A stretch of DNA of 64,000 nucleotides from Hypomesus transpacificus (lineage: Eukaryota > Chordata > Actinopteri > Osmeriformes > Osmeridae), in the NCBI RefSeq assembly GCF_021917145.1, contig NC_061065.1, positions 12,025,412-12,089,411 on the forward strand, given 5' to 3'. Positions 1 through 9,442 of the stretch are shown in pieces; position 1 is the first letter of the stretch; every line of letters begins with the position of its first letter. A program made the translations under genes and the position numbers. A model generated the notes under the pieces. That model did no database searches. It was given only the letters and a program-made list of their open reading frames with translations, and was not told where the DNA came from.

Positions 1-429
1 ACCAGGAAATCCGAAATCGGATACGGATCTGTGTCGTGAATTGACTACACGAGTCTGCCACACAGCTGAGGAAACTCAATCGATTGTAGAGCTAGTTGCC
101 ACCTTGATAAGAACAGGCAATCAGGATATCGGATTCCCTGCCTCTTTCCTGACACATCTCTGTCACTCTTTATTTTATGAGATTGTCTGTCTCTGATGTA
201 TCCTTTTCCTCCATTCCGTCATTCCCTCCCTTTCCCATTGTTGAGACACTGTTTTGAATATAATTTCCTGGGAATCCCAAACAGTGATTGCCTTGTCGCG
301 CACAGACATTCAATTCTCAACGCCTTCTCGTCGTGTTCTACTGCTCTTCCCCTATCTGTGACCCTGATGATCAGAGCAAGTGTGCCGTAATGTTTTACAT
401 TACGTCTGACTAGAAGTTGACCAAAAAAA
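1..429. other. Left-edge sequence, no gene recognised
   Basis: I see no exon-like or repeat-family sequence here. Only a short open frame around 196-390 is present and it resembles no protein I know. The stretch may be the upstream part of the degenerate LINE that becomes recognisable at about 430. Confidence 0.4.
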
Positions 430-1968
430 AACTTACAGCGGGTGCAAAATGCTGCTGCTAGACTATTGACTAAAACTAGAAAGTTTGATCATATAACATC
501 GACTCTTATCTCTTTACACTGGCTCCCTATCCAAGCCAGAGCTGATTTCAAAGTTCTACCACTAACTTACAAATCTCTGCATGGATTGGCACCACTGTAC
601 CTCTCCGGTCTCCTTGCACCCTATTGCCCCGCAAGGACTCTAAGATCTCAAAATGCCGGCTATCTGGTAATACCCAAAGTTAAGAAAAAAACTGCTGGAG
701 GTAGGGCGTTCTCATATAGAGCACCTCTTCTTTGGAACAAATTACCCATCTCAATTAAGGAAGCTGATACTGTCTCGACATTTAAAACTAGATTAAAAAC
801 GTTCTTGTTTAGTCAATTCTATGATTGTTAAAGGGAAGTATGTGTGTACTTTCTATGTAAACCTGGGGTGTGTGCTTGCCTATGTGTGTATCACATGTAA
901 CTTTTAAATTTTAATTATAGCTTATGTTCACATTGCCCAGCTAGATGTTACAAAGAAAGTAAACCTGTTACTGTATATTGTTAGTATTATTATTATTATA
1001 GTTTTGTTGCTGTATATTGTTACTGTTATAGTTTTTATTACTAGTAGGAGACAACGGGGGACTGGTTGTTTTCATCCTTATTCGTATAAGTATAACCTAC
1101 TTTAGAGTTCTTTCCCCTGGAACAGATTTCATGTTCCAACTGAGGGGGGCTGTCGTTGTTTTGGTGTGTGGGGCTGTATCAAATACCCTTTTTGCTCTGT
1201 TAAATTGCTGCACTAGTCCACACTTGACCGGTGGGGATCTCATTCTATTATATTTACATTTACATTTAGTCATTTAGCAGACGCTCTTATCCAGAGCGAC
1301 TTACAGTAAGTACAGGGACATTCCCCCCGAGGCAAGTAGGGTGAAGTGCCTTGCCCAAGGACACAACATCATTTGGCACAGCGGGGAGTCGATCCGGCAA
1401 CCTTCTGATTACTAGCCCGACTCCCTCACCGCTTAGCCACCTGACTCCCTCCCTATTATGACTGTAACTGTTAGCTGATCCTGGCATTCTCTAATCCCTG
1501 CTCTCCTCTCTGTCCCCCCCCCCACACATTCCCTGTGGTGTGGGGGGTTTGAGCTGTCAGGACCTGCTTGGTCGTCGGTCTGCCTACGCTGAACCAGGTC
1601 GTCACCCGGAATCCAGTCTCCATGACGGCCAACAGCGAGTTTCCCGGTCCCATCCAACGTCTATAAAGCCGAACAATGGATTTTGGTGTTTCAAAACCCA
1701 TTGACACTGTATGACTATGTTTAGCTTGTGTTCTGCTCCTCTCTCTTACCAACCGTCTCTGGAGGAGGGGATCCCTCTCTGAATGGCTCCTCCCAAGGTT
1801 TCTTCCATTTTTTCTCCCGGTGGGAGTTTTTCTGGGAGTTTTTCCTTGTCTTCCTTGAGGGTTTAGGTTGGTTGAGGGGCAGTTCTATGGGCGCATGTGA
1901 AGCCCTCTGTGACATGCTTGCGTGTAAAAAGGGCTATACAAATAAATTTGATTTGATTTGATTTGACC
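430..1968 (+). mobile_element. 5'-truncated L2/Rex-like LINE relic with 3' UTR and TTTGA tail
   Basis: From about 430 to 831 the frame encodes the C-terminal end of a non-LTR retrotransposon polyprotein. It shows the typical QNAAARLLT, SLHWLPI, TYKSLHGLAP and FKTRLKTFLF blocks and ends in a stop at 829-831. The reverse-transcriptase catalytic core is absent, so the copy is 5' truncated and inactive. A non-coding stretch follows, including the fish LINE 3'-end block at about 1770-1965 (cctcccaaggtttcttcc, then gggctatacaaataaa), which ends in tandem tttga units. A SINE is inserted at 1252-1450. The assignment to L2/Rex1-type elements is from memory of these motifs. It is also possible that the ORF relic and the 3' tail belong to two adjacent elements. 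Confidence 0.75.
1252..1450 (-). mobile_element. tRNA-derived SINE, copy 1 (nested in the LINE)
   Basis: Read on the minus strand, a tRNA-like head (A-box-like GTGGCTAAGCGGTGAGG, B-box-like GGTTGCCGGATCGACTCC) is followed by a body and the tail CTCTGGATAAGAGCGTCTGC, with TAAATG-type terminal units. The insertion is flanked by a 7-bp direct repeat, ctattat, at 1245-1251 and 1453-1459. Related copies lie at 52981-53151 and 61593-61770, and a tail fragment at 5750-5786. The element is a widespread fish SINE and not a functional tRNA gene, because the anticodon arm and acceptor stem do not form a proper tRNA. Confidence 0.8.
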
Positions 1969-2412
1969 AAACCTCATGGTTTGTTGGTCAAAGGTAGTAT
2001 ACGCTCAAAATACACTTTATATTATTTATTTTAATAAAAACAAAAAATAAAATGTAGAATTAATCATTGCTGAATCTAGTCAATAGAAAAGGGGTCCTAT
2101 TAACCAATCTTCACCTTTTCAGAGTCAGAATTCCAACTGACAGAGGAAATTGCATTTGTTTTAACTGAATGGGTTGTAAATTTTTTATCAGCAAGTTTCT
2201 CAGGTCAGCAAACAGAGAGCCTATCAGTTACTGTGGGTGTCAGTTCCTTGTCTGTGTCAAATGTTGTTTTTTAACCCAAGACAAACATCTCCTCCATTGT
2301 TCTAAATAAAGCAACTCCTCTCTCACCAGCCTGGCCTCGGCCACACTACTTAAACCCCAGTGAGAGAGAGGGCTGCTCTTTAACAGAAATGCCCAACTAG
2401 TTAGCAGAGGTC
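1969..2412. other. NEPN 5' flank
   Basis: AT-rich unique sequence between the LINE tail and the NEPN start codon. It presumably holds the NEPN promoter and 5' UTR. I can see only a weak TATA-like cttaaa near 2350, which I would not rely on. Confidence 0.35.
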
Positions 2413-4724
2413 ATGACGAGGCTCCTTCTGCTGTTGGTGGTTAGCGCTCTGCTCCATCCTCCCCACGGCTGTATTTCGGTGTGTCCTAAGAAGTGTGTGT
2501 GCGACAAGGAGGTGTTGTCAGTGCAGTGTTTCAGAGTGCAGGCAGTTCCTTCTGGAATCCCAACCGACACCAGGAGACTCAACCTGGCGTACAACCACAT
2601 CAAGGACCTGAAGGTAGGAGAACTGTGGACATGCTACTGCAAATGTTTCTTTCCGAAAATAGGACTAAGAATAGGTCATTGGATTATTCTCAGATAAATA
2701 AAAAAAATCATTATTCATGTTATTACTACTATTTAACACAATTTATATTAATTGTTCTCAACTTCAGGTCTCTAGAATGTGAATATCTAAATGGATTTTT
2801 GATGCAAAAAAACTATAAAAGGTGCCTTGAATGTTTTTTCTATTACAATGGAACCCATTATGCATTGAGCGTCTCACCCTGTGTGTGTGTGTTCCAGGGT
2901 AGAGACCTGTCCAGCCTGGGGGGTCTAGAGGAGGTGGTCCTGTCTTCCTGTGGGGTAGAGGGGCTGGAAGCTGGCGCTCTCAGAGCCCAGGAGGGCCTCA
3001 GGACTCTTGACCTCCAGAACAACAAGCTGCGGCAGCTCCCCCGCGGCCTGCCCCCCAGCCTGGAGATCCTGCACCTGGGCCACAACCGACTCCAGGGCCT
3101 GGGGGAGGCGGCCCTGGAGGGGCTGCGGAGGCTGAGGCTGCTGGACCTGCAGCACAACCACCTGTCCTCTCTGAGGGCCGGCGTCCTGGCCAACCTGGTG
3201 CGCCTGGAGACGCTGCTGCTGGAGGGGAACCGCATCGAGACGGTCCAGGGCTCTCTCAGGCTCCCCCAGCTCAACCTGGTCAGCCTGGCCCACAACAAGA
3301 TCCCCTCCTTTCCCTCTGCCTTCTTTTCGCAGACCAAATCTCTGAGGACCCTCAGTCTGCAGGGGAACCTGCTGACTCGGGTGCCCCCCGGCCTCCCCCA
3401 CTCCCTCTGTCTCCTGGACCTGGGCAGGAACCAGGTGAGGGCTCTGAGGAGCCGAGAGATGGCCCATCTCCGTAACCTCTCCTCCCTCTCCCTGTCCCAC
3501 AACCGCCTGGGCTCTGTGGACGGGGGTCTCCGGCTGCCCAGCCTGGTGGAGCTGGAGGTGGCAGGGAACATGCTGAGGGCCATTCCCAGCAGGCTGAGCC
3601 CCCGACTGGAGAGGCTGGACTGCAGGCAGAACCTCCTCCAGGAAGTGACCCAGCAGCAGGTTTCGGGGCTGAAGCAGCTGAAGCATCTCTTCCTAGAAAA
3701 CAACACCATCCGTAGCTTCGAGGCCAACGCCCTGAAGAACAGTGGGCACCTCACCAACCTGGCTCTGGAGCAGAACCTGCTTGTGTCTATCCCCGCAGGG
3801 TACGGGGATTTCATTCATTCAGATTATTGTGGAATCATCTTTTAAAGCTGTGGTCGTGAACACATCATGGATTATTTGAATTGTGAAGTACTTGCATGTG
3901 TTTAATCATTCAGAACAGTATATGTACATGTTTTATGTGGTTTTATGTGCATTTAGGGTTAGTATAGTGTACTATTTATTGTTATCTGTAATTTAGGAAG
4001 TTTTAGTATTAGGGTTAGTGTAGTCGATAATTTATTGCTATCTGTATATTTAGGAAGTTTCACTTATTTAAGCTCAGCATAGATGTAAATTATGTTCCGT
4101 GTACTTATATGTTATGTTATGCCAGGTGCTTGCGTTGTCTTGTCTTAAGAATTTCAGTGCCCAGTCTAACCTTGTGTTGTTCTGTGTACCTGACAAATAA
4201 AAGACTTGAACTTGTAACTTAGTACTGAACCATAGAAAACTCACCTTCACCTATTGTCCCTCTTAAGGCTGCCGGAGAGTCTGGTTCGTCTGGACCTGAA
4301 AGGGAACCGTCTCCAGACCGTCCAAGAGCAGGAGCTGCGCTCTCTGAAGAGGCTCCAGGTGCTGAATCTGCGCAGGAACCGTCTTTACTCCCTGCCCCCT
4401 GCCACGCCGTACCTGTTGCCCAGGCTCAAGAGCCTCTACCTGGATGGTAACCCCTGGAATTGCTCCTGTGTGCTCCAGAGCTTGACGAGGGCCCTGCGCG
4501 ACCGTGGTGTGGAGCTACCCAACGAGCCCTGTAGCCAGGAGCCAATCAAAGAAGCGGGGGGCACGACGGGGGACGGGGCTGGGTGGAGACTCTACATGGC
4601 TGAGAGACACAGGTGTGAGGGGGAGGAGCCTGTGATCCGAGACACTGATTATGATGATGAAGTAGCTAACGGCCAAGATGAACAGACCGACAGCGAGGAA
4701 TACTACGATTATGATGGAATGTAA
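2413..4724 (+). CDS. nepn: Nephrocan-like secreted leucine-rich-repeat protein
   Basis: Coding exons 2413-2613, 2898-3799 and 4268-4724 join in frame to 519 aa; the GT-AG introns are in phases 0 and 2. Residues 1 to about 19 form a signal peptide (MTRLLLLLVVSALL). A small-LRR-proteoglycan-type N-terminal cysteine cluster follows (Cys24, 28, 30, 39; spacing C-x3-C-x-C-x8-C). Then come about 16-17 LRRs of the LxxLxLxxNxL type through exons 2 and 3, and an LRR C-terminal cap (NPWNCSC ... EPC). The tail is strongly acidic and Tyr-rich (DTDYDDE, SEEYYDYD). Length, LRR number and polyacidic C-terminus match nephrocan, described in mouse as an inhibitor of TGF-beta signalling. N-glycosylation sequons occur, for example NNT and NLS. 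Its position just upstream of NUS1 agrees with mouse Nepn. The start was chosen because it begins the signal peptide. Another SLRP-like family member is the only realistic alternative. Confidence 0.85.
3800..4267 (+). other. NEPN intron 2 with a probable retroelement 3' tail
   Basis: The intron is AT-rich. Near its end (about 4130-4215) it contains aagaatttcagtgcccag and tgacaaataaaagacttgaa. This form, a poly(A)-signal-like motif followed by a TTGAACTTG-type tail, is common at the 3' ends of fish non-LTR elements. It may be a truncated retroelement end. The AATAAA inside it could act as a premature intronic poly(A) signal; no direct evidence for that is visible. Confidence 0.35.
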
Positions 4725-4851
4725 ACCAAAAGGTTGACTTTTAATGAGTAACACCTATGACATTCACTATACTGTCCTATACTATCGTATTACATTTTAG
4801 ATTTACAGACTGCTTGGACGTTTACATGGATTGTGCGTTGTCATTTTACAG

Positions 4852-4857
4852 AATAAA
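4852..4857 (+). terminator. Poly(A) signal of NEPN
   Basis: AATAAA lies 128 bp after the NEPN stop codon. It is the first canonical signal downstream and gives a short 3' UTR. Confidence 0.65.
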
Positions 4858-4989
4858 TTTAAAAACTCAATTATTCCCTATGTATTTTTTTTTCGCACCA
4901 TCAGGCAGCTTTCTCAGGAGTAATATCCACAGTCTGCCTCTAGAGGGCGACAAAACTCGTGGAGCCTCGTTCTGTCTTCTGATTGTGGT

Positions 4990-4997
4990 CCAATCAG
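4990..4997 (+). promoter_or_regulatory. CCAAT box in the NUS1 promoter
   Basis: CCAATCAG matches the NF-Y consensus and lies 221 bp upstream of the NUS1 ATG, in the short gap after the NEPN poly(A) signal. This is typical of a TATA-less housekeeping promoter. Confidence 0.5.
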
Positions 4998-5053
4998 CGA
5001 GCTACGTGTAGTGCTGAGGGGTTCAGAGTGTAAAGGTTGCTACTACAGGAATG

Positions 5054-5064
5054 AATATGGCGGC
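5054..5064 (+). promoter_or_regulatory. YY1-type site in NUS1 promoter/5' UTR
   Basis: AATATGGCGGC is a full match to the AANATGGCGGC form bound by YY1 near the transcription start of housekeeping genes. It lies about 150 bp upstream of the NUS1 start codon and probably marks the transcription start region. Confidence 0.55.
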
Positions 5065-5089
5065 CGGCGAGCTGAGGTGTTGGCAGTAG
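5057..5089 (+). other. Possible short uORF in the NUS1 leader
   Basis: The ATG inside the YY1 motif opens a 10-codon frame (MAAGELRCWQ, stop at 5087-5089) upstream of the NUS1 ATG. It matters only if transcription starts upstream of 5057, which sequence cannot tell. I have no evidence for translation. Confidence 0.25.
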
Positions 5090-5210
5090 ATTAAATGTCT
5101 AGTTTCGAAGTAGATTAGTGCACGCCCACCTTAACTACTCTTGGGATGCGGCACTTTATACATTTGTGGCAATAATCAAGTTTCGAGATTCTGTTGAGAA
5201 GGTCTGTGTA

Positions 5211-8200
5211 ATGGCGCTTGTGTACGAGTTTGTATGGCGGGTTCTGCACGTCCTTCTCCACATACATAGAACGCTCATCACCTGGTTCCGAATCCGCCTT
5301 CGGAACTGGAACGGTCGGTTATGGAAGCGAGCTCTGGCTACGCTCCTTGTACCCATCACCCTTGGTTTTCCTGACCACCACAAGAAGATGGGCCCCGCTA
5401 CCGGTAAACGCTCCGGCCGTCGGTATCGCTGGGGGGCAGACGGTAAATCTCTGGAAAAACTCCCTCTTCACTTGGGATTATTGATTACCGAGGAGGAACC
5501 AAGCCACACGGACATCGCCAACCTGGTCGTGTGGTGCATGGCCGTCGGTATATCCTATGTCAGTGTGTACGATAATCAAGGTACATATGGACATATTTAC
5601 ATATTTCATTCAATCAGTTTCAGGAAGAGCTTTTGAACCCCAAGACAGTCACGTGTATTAGAGACACTTCACTGTCACATGACGGCGTGGTATTTATTTA
5701 GCTGGCTAGTAGTAGTAGGTCCAACTTGGTTTGCAATGACTGTTTCCTAGCTATTTGGATAAAAGCGTCTGCTAAATGCAAATGTATTGCAAAATAGAAG
5801 TTGAGGAACTATGGGTGTATAGCTGTTACACGAGATCCGAGAAATTAAACAGGGTGTAGCATGTCGTTTATGGCTGCCATGCACCACGTCATGTACATTT
5901 ATCACCCATGTCCAGGTTATGTCTATCCTCTCTTACTGTTACAGCTTCCTAGCTAGCGTGTCAGCGCCGTGGGTCTCATATCGGTTTCCCATGAAGCAAT
6001 GCCCCTCCTCCGGGTGGGAGAAAGACGTGTCACTTAAACCATATGAGGGTTAATATGGGAACACTATCTTATGTACTGGCTGGTGGGGCCCCATGCATTC
6101 CAAAATCATCCAGCCAGTGCTGGTCTTGCTACTTGTTGCCACAGTAGAGTGGGAGGCTGAGGCATGCACTCCGCCTGGTCAGCTTTGATAATCCTACAAA
6201 ACCATTCCGTTATGTGGACATCTGGACAGATTTCAACACACATCATTATCTTACTTACTGCTGTAACGAGTTTACCTCGCGATCTAGTTCCATTAGTCAT
6301 CTCGCTGGGGCTAATTGAGAAAACGTTACTGAATATGAACACCAGACAGTGCCAGCTAGCTAGCAATTTAGCGACATAGGATTGTGTTTGAACGAGGAAG
6401 TCTGCAGACAGCATATCTGCAACATATCTTCGTTTGATTTCCACATCTAGGAATGGTAATTCCCAGTTTGATGTTGGTGTGTAATGTATAACTGACTAAA
6501 TTGTTCAGAGGTGACCTTAATTCAACTCCCCCAGTGTGATGCTAGACAGCCTCCTGTGCACAGTCAGAGGACAGTGGTTCCTCTACTTTGAGTCAGCTGA
6601 CAGCCGGTCAATCGTCTAGACTAAAGCGGCTGTTTCCAAAGACACACCAGACGTGGCAGCATTTCAACATAGTGTTTAAAACACCCAAAACGATTTTGAT
6701 ACGAGAGATTTTAGTGTTGTTTTGTTTCTGGCCTCCTCTGTTACCCTCCTCGCCCTCCAGATGGAGAAGGAACTAACCCGAGTAGTTCTTCGGCCCAGTG
6801 GGATAAGACATGTAAGTGACACAGCGTTTTGACCATCGTCTGTCGCTCCTGCAGGTGTACTCCGGAGAAACAACTCCCGGCTCCAAGAGGAGATCTTTAG
6901 GCAACAACAGGACCTCCTGGGTCCAGAAGGTTCCAAGCTCTCCGTCGAGTTCCTCAGCAACGGAACTGACAAGCAAGACTACCAAGGTACGGGACCAGAA
7001 CACAATAGCACTGTGCATTGTCTCGTCATGAACAACATCTAGTGCAGGATCTGCCCTATTCGGAGGATATCTTGTAAGACGATAACCTCTGATGTAAACA
7101 CCGAGGTTCATATTTGTTTACCTTTAGCAACAAACACATTGGAATTCTTGTTCCTTCTCCTCTTGACAGGTTCCTATCAATCTAAACTATTGTTTAGGTC
7201 TTCATTTGAATATCAATCCTAATCCCTCGTGAGCAAGTGGATGGAACAGTAGTATACAGTCAAATCGAGTTGCATTTGAATCCCATATTGAACACGAAAG
7301 AAAGAAACACAAAGAGCTTTCTTAAAACCCATACTAGTTTGGGCCAAACTCTCTCATAGCTCTGTCGCGGACGGGCTACAGGCTAGACTAGTTTGTCACG
7401 GGGGAGTTGCTTCCTGTGAGGTGAGAGTGAAGGAGGTCGAGAGCAGTCACGTAGGACACTGATACACACCCCTGCCGGTCTTTCCAGCACTGATCTCCTC
7501 CCTGACAATGCTGCCAGCCGACCTATTGTCCCTGTTCCTGTCGCAGCTCATCATCCGGTTCCACCAGTGGAACCGGTGGGGGTAGACCAGAGTCCTGGTG
7601 GATTACGCCATGACGTGTGGGAGGGAGTGCTGGGTTCAGCATATATAGAACCGTCTTGCAGGGCGATTTTATTTTATTTTTGTTATGTTTTTTTTGACGT
7701 GTGCCGATGCCCATCCATGTGTGTGAGGGCACACTGTGTGTCTGTTCATGTGTGCAGACACCTCATGTTGGTGCGTCTAACCCCCCTCTCCTGTGTCCCC
7801 CTCTCGCCTTTGGTGCCCTACTCTCCCCACCTGTGCCTTACTCTGCCCTTCCTTTCCCCCTCTCCTCCTTCTCTACCCCCTCTCCTCCTCCTGTACCCCC
7901 TTTCCTCCTTCTCTACCCCCTCTCCTCCTCTACCCCCTTTCCTCCTTCTCTACCCCCTCTCCTCCTCCTCTACCCCCCTCTCCTCCTCCTCTACCCCCTC
8001 TCCTCCTCCTCTACCCCCTCTCCTCCTCCTCTACCCCCTCTCCTCCTCCTCTACCCCCTCTCCTCCTCCTCTACCCCCTCTCCTCCTCCTCTACCCCCCT
8101 CTCCTCCTCCTCTACCCCCTCTCCTCCTCCTCTACCTCCTCTCCTCCTCCTCTACCCCCCCCTCTCCTCCTCCTCTACCCCCCTCTCCTCCTCCTCTACC

Positions 8201-8963
8201 CCCCTCTCCTCCTCCTCTACACCCTCCTCCTCTACCCCTTCTCCTCCTCCTGGAACCCCCCCCCCCCCCCCCCCCCCCAGTGCTGCGGGGCCAGCCCGTG
8301 GTGCGAGTGCTGTCTGCGGAGGACGGGAAGCAGAGCATCGTGCAGGCGGCCCTGCAGCTGTGTAGAGAGGTGGAGCAACAGCAGAGGAGCTCCTCTGACA
8401 TCAGCGTCTCCCTGCTGGACTCATTACTGAGAGGTCTGTCTACACCACCATCATCATCATCATCACTACCATCGGCCCGGACAGACTGTTTAAAACAGCA
8501 TAGTGAATTCAGGCTGAAACCGAGGGCAGGGTTTTTTTCTCTTCAGATTTTCGAATGCAAAGCAGCGTTTTTATGACTACTGTCGGGGGGAGAGGCCACT
8601 CCTGCCACCTCTAGAAATGACCTGAGACGAGCTGCCGCCTAACCACAGAAACAGGAACTAGGAATGGATGACGGTGCTTGGATATGAGCTGAATAGGAAG
8701 AGTGTTTCACTGGGTTGTTGTTGTTGTTTTTGGGTGTGCTCTCCAGAGTCTACGAACATTCCGGACCCAGACCTGGTTCTGAAATTTGGCCCCGTGGAGA
8801 GCACCCTAGGCTTTCTCCCCTGGCAGATTCGACTCACTGAGTTCATGTGAGTATCTCTGTGTGTGTGTGTGTGGTGGGCATGGTGTGTTAGTTTTCAGGT
8901 GCTCAACAAGTCAGCCTCATTCTTGTGTGGAGGAGTGCTAGGAGGCAAGACCAAAATTACAAT

Positions 8964-9049
<86 letters not shown>

Positions 9050-9442
9050 TCGCTCGTCTGAGTGTAAGTGATCTAATCCCACAAGTGTGTCAATCTGAGC
9101 TGATTAGCAGGTGTAGGTATCTGACTGGCCCTAGGCTGGTCGAAGATTTGCTGTAGGGTTTAAGCAGGGCTATTCTTAGACCGGATCTGACATGGAGACC
9201 TCTGTACCCGGCTCCCGGCACTAGGGGGCAGTAGAACGCACTGAACATGGCAGATGGGAGAGATGGTTTAATGTCTGTCTGATGTAGCGTTGGCCATAGT
9301 GTCCTTTCTTAACAGTCTGTCTCTCCCTCCCCCCCCCCCCCCCCCCCCCAGTTCCTTCCCCTCCCACCTAGACATGTCATACGAGGACCTTTTTGGGGCT
9401 CTGCAGCGATTCGCCACCTGTGAACAGCGAGTGGGAAAGTGA
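5211..9442 (+). CDS. nus1: NUS1 / Nogo-B receptor, dehydrodolichyl diphosphate synthase complex subunit
   Basis: Coding exons 5211-5580, 6855-6986, 8281-8433, 8747-8846 and 9352-9442 join to 281 aa; human NUS1 has 293. The N-terminal hydrophobic segments (about residues 1-25 and 44-55) are the ER-membrane part. The C-terminal two thirds is the cis-prenyltransferase-like fold with clear blocks: [55 protein letters not shown]. The protein ends CEQRVGK, keeping the RxG motif (residues 278-280) that this non-catalytic subunit gives to the active site formed with DHDDS. The complex makes the long-chain polyprenyl diphosphate for dolichol and N-glycosylation. The start at 5211 ([13 protein letters not shown]) aligns with the human N-terminus; the in-frame ATG at 5118 is upstream of the conserved region. 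Two of the four acceptors use pure poly-C tracts. Confidence 0.96.
5581..6854 (+). other. NUS1 intron 1
   Basis: This intron holds unique sequence and a short SINE tail fragment at 5750-5786 (ggataaaagcgtctgctaaa, plus orientation). No other gene-like feature is seen. Confidence 0.7.
7845..8278 (+). repeat. Pyrimidine minisatellite running into a C23 splice tract (NUS1 intron 2)
   Basis: About 20 copies of a roughly 20-bp unit (ctctcctcctcctctacccc) run from about 7845 to 8240. A pure run of 23 C follows (8256-8278), directly before the AG of the exon 3 acceptor (exon starts 8281). The strand is almost purine-free for more than 400 nt. Long open frames across it encode only Pro/Ser/Leu/Tyr repeats and are not genes. 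The rest of the intron (6987-7844) shows nothing recognisable. Confidence 0.95.
8965..9046 (+). repeat. (TG)n microsatellite, NUS1 intron 4
   Basis: An uninterrupted GT/TG run of about 41 repeats, likely polymorphic. Confidence 0.98.
9329..9351 (+). promoter_or_regulatory. C21 polypyrimidine tract of the NUS1 exon 5 acceptor
   Basis: Twenty-one consecutive C (9329-9349) end in AG at 9350-9351, and exon 5 starts at 9352. It repeats the unusual design of the exon 3 acceptor. Confidence 0.85.

Noticed and set aside
2858..3814. 318-aa antisense frame opposite NEPN
   Set aside because: Shadow of the GC-rich LRR exon on the other strand; Arg/Ser-rich with no domain.
5118..5210. Upstream in-frame start for NUS1
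   Set aside because: The ATG at 5118 would add 31 residues with no counterpart; the conserved N-terminus begins at 5211.
7567..8576. Long Pro/Ser/Leu open frames in three registers
   Set aside because: They come from the pyrimidine minisatellite in NUS1 intron 2. All three frames are open with similar low-complexity content, and a real exon lies at 8281-8433 in a defined frame.
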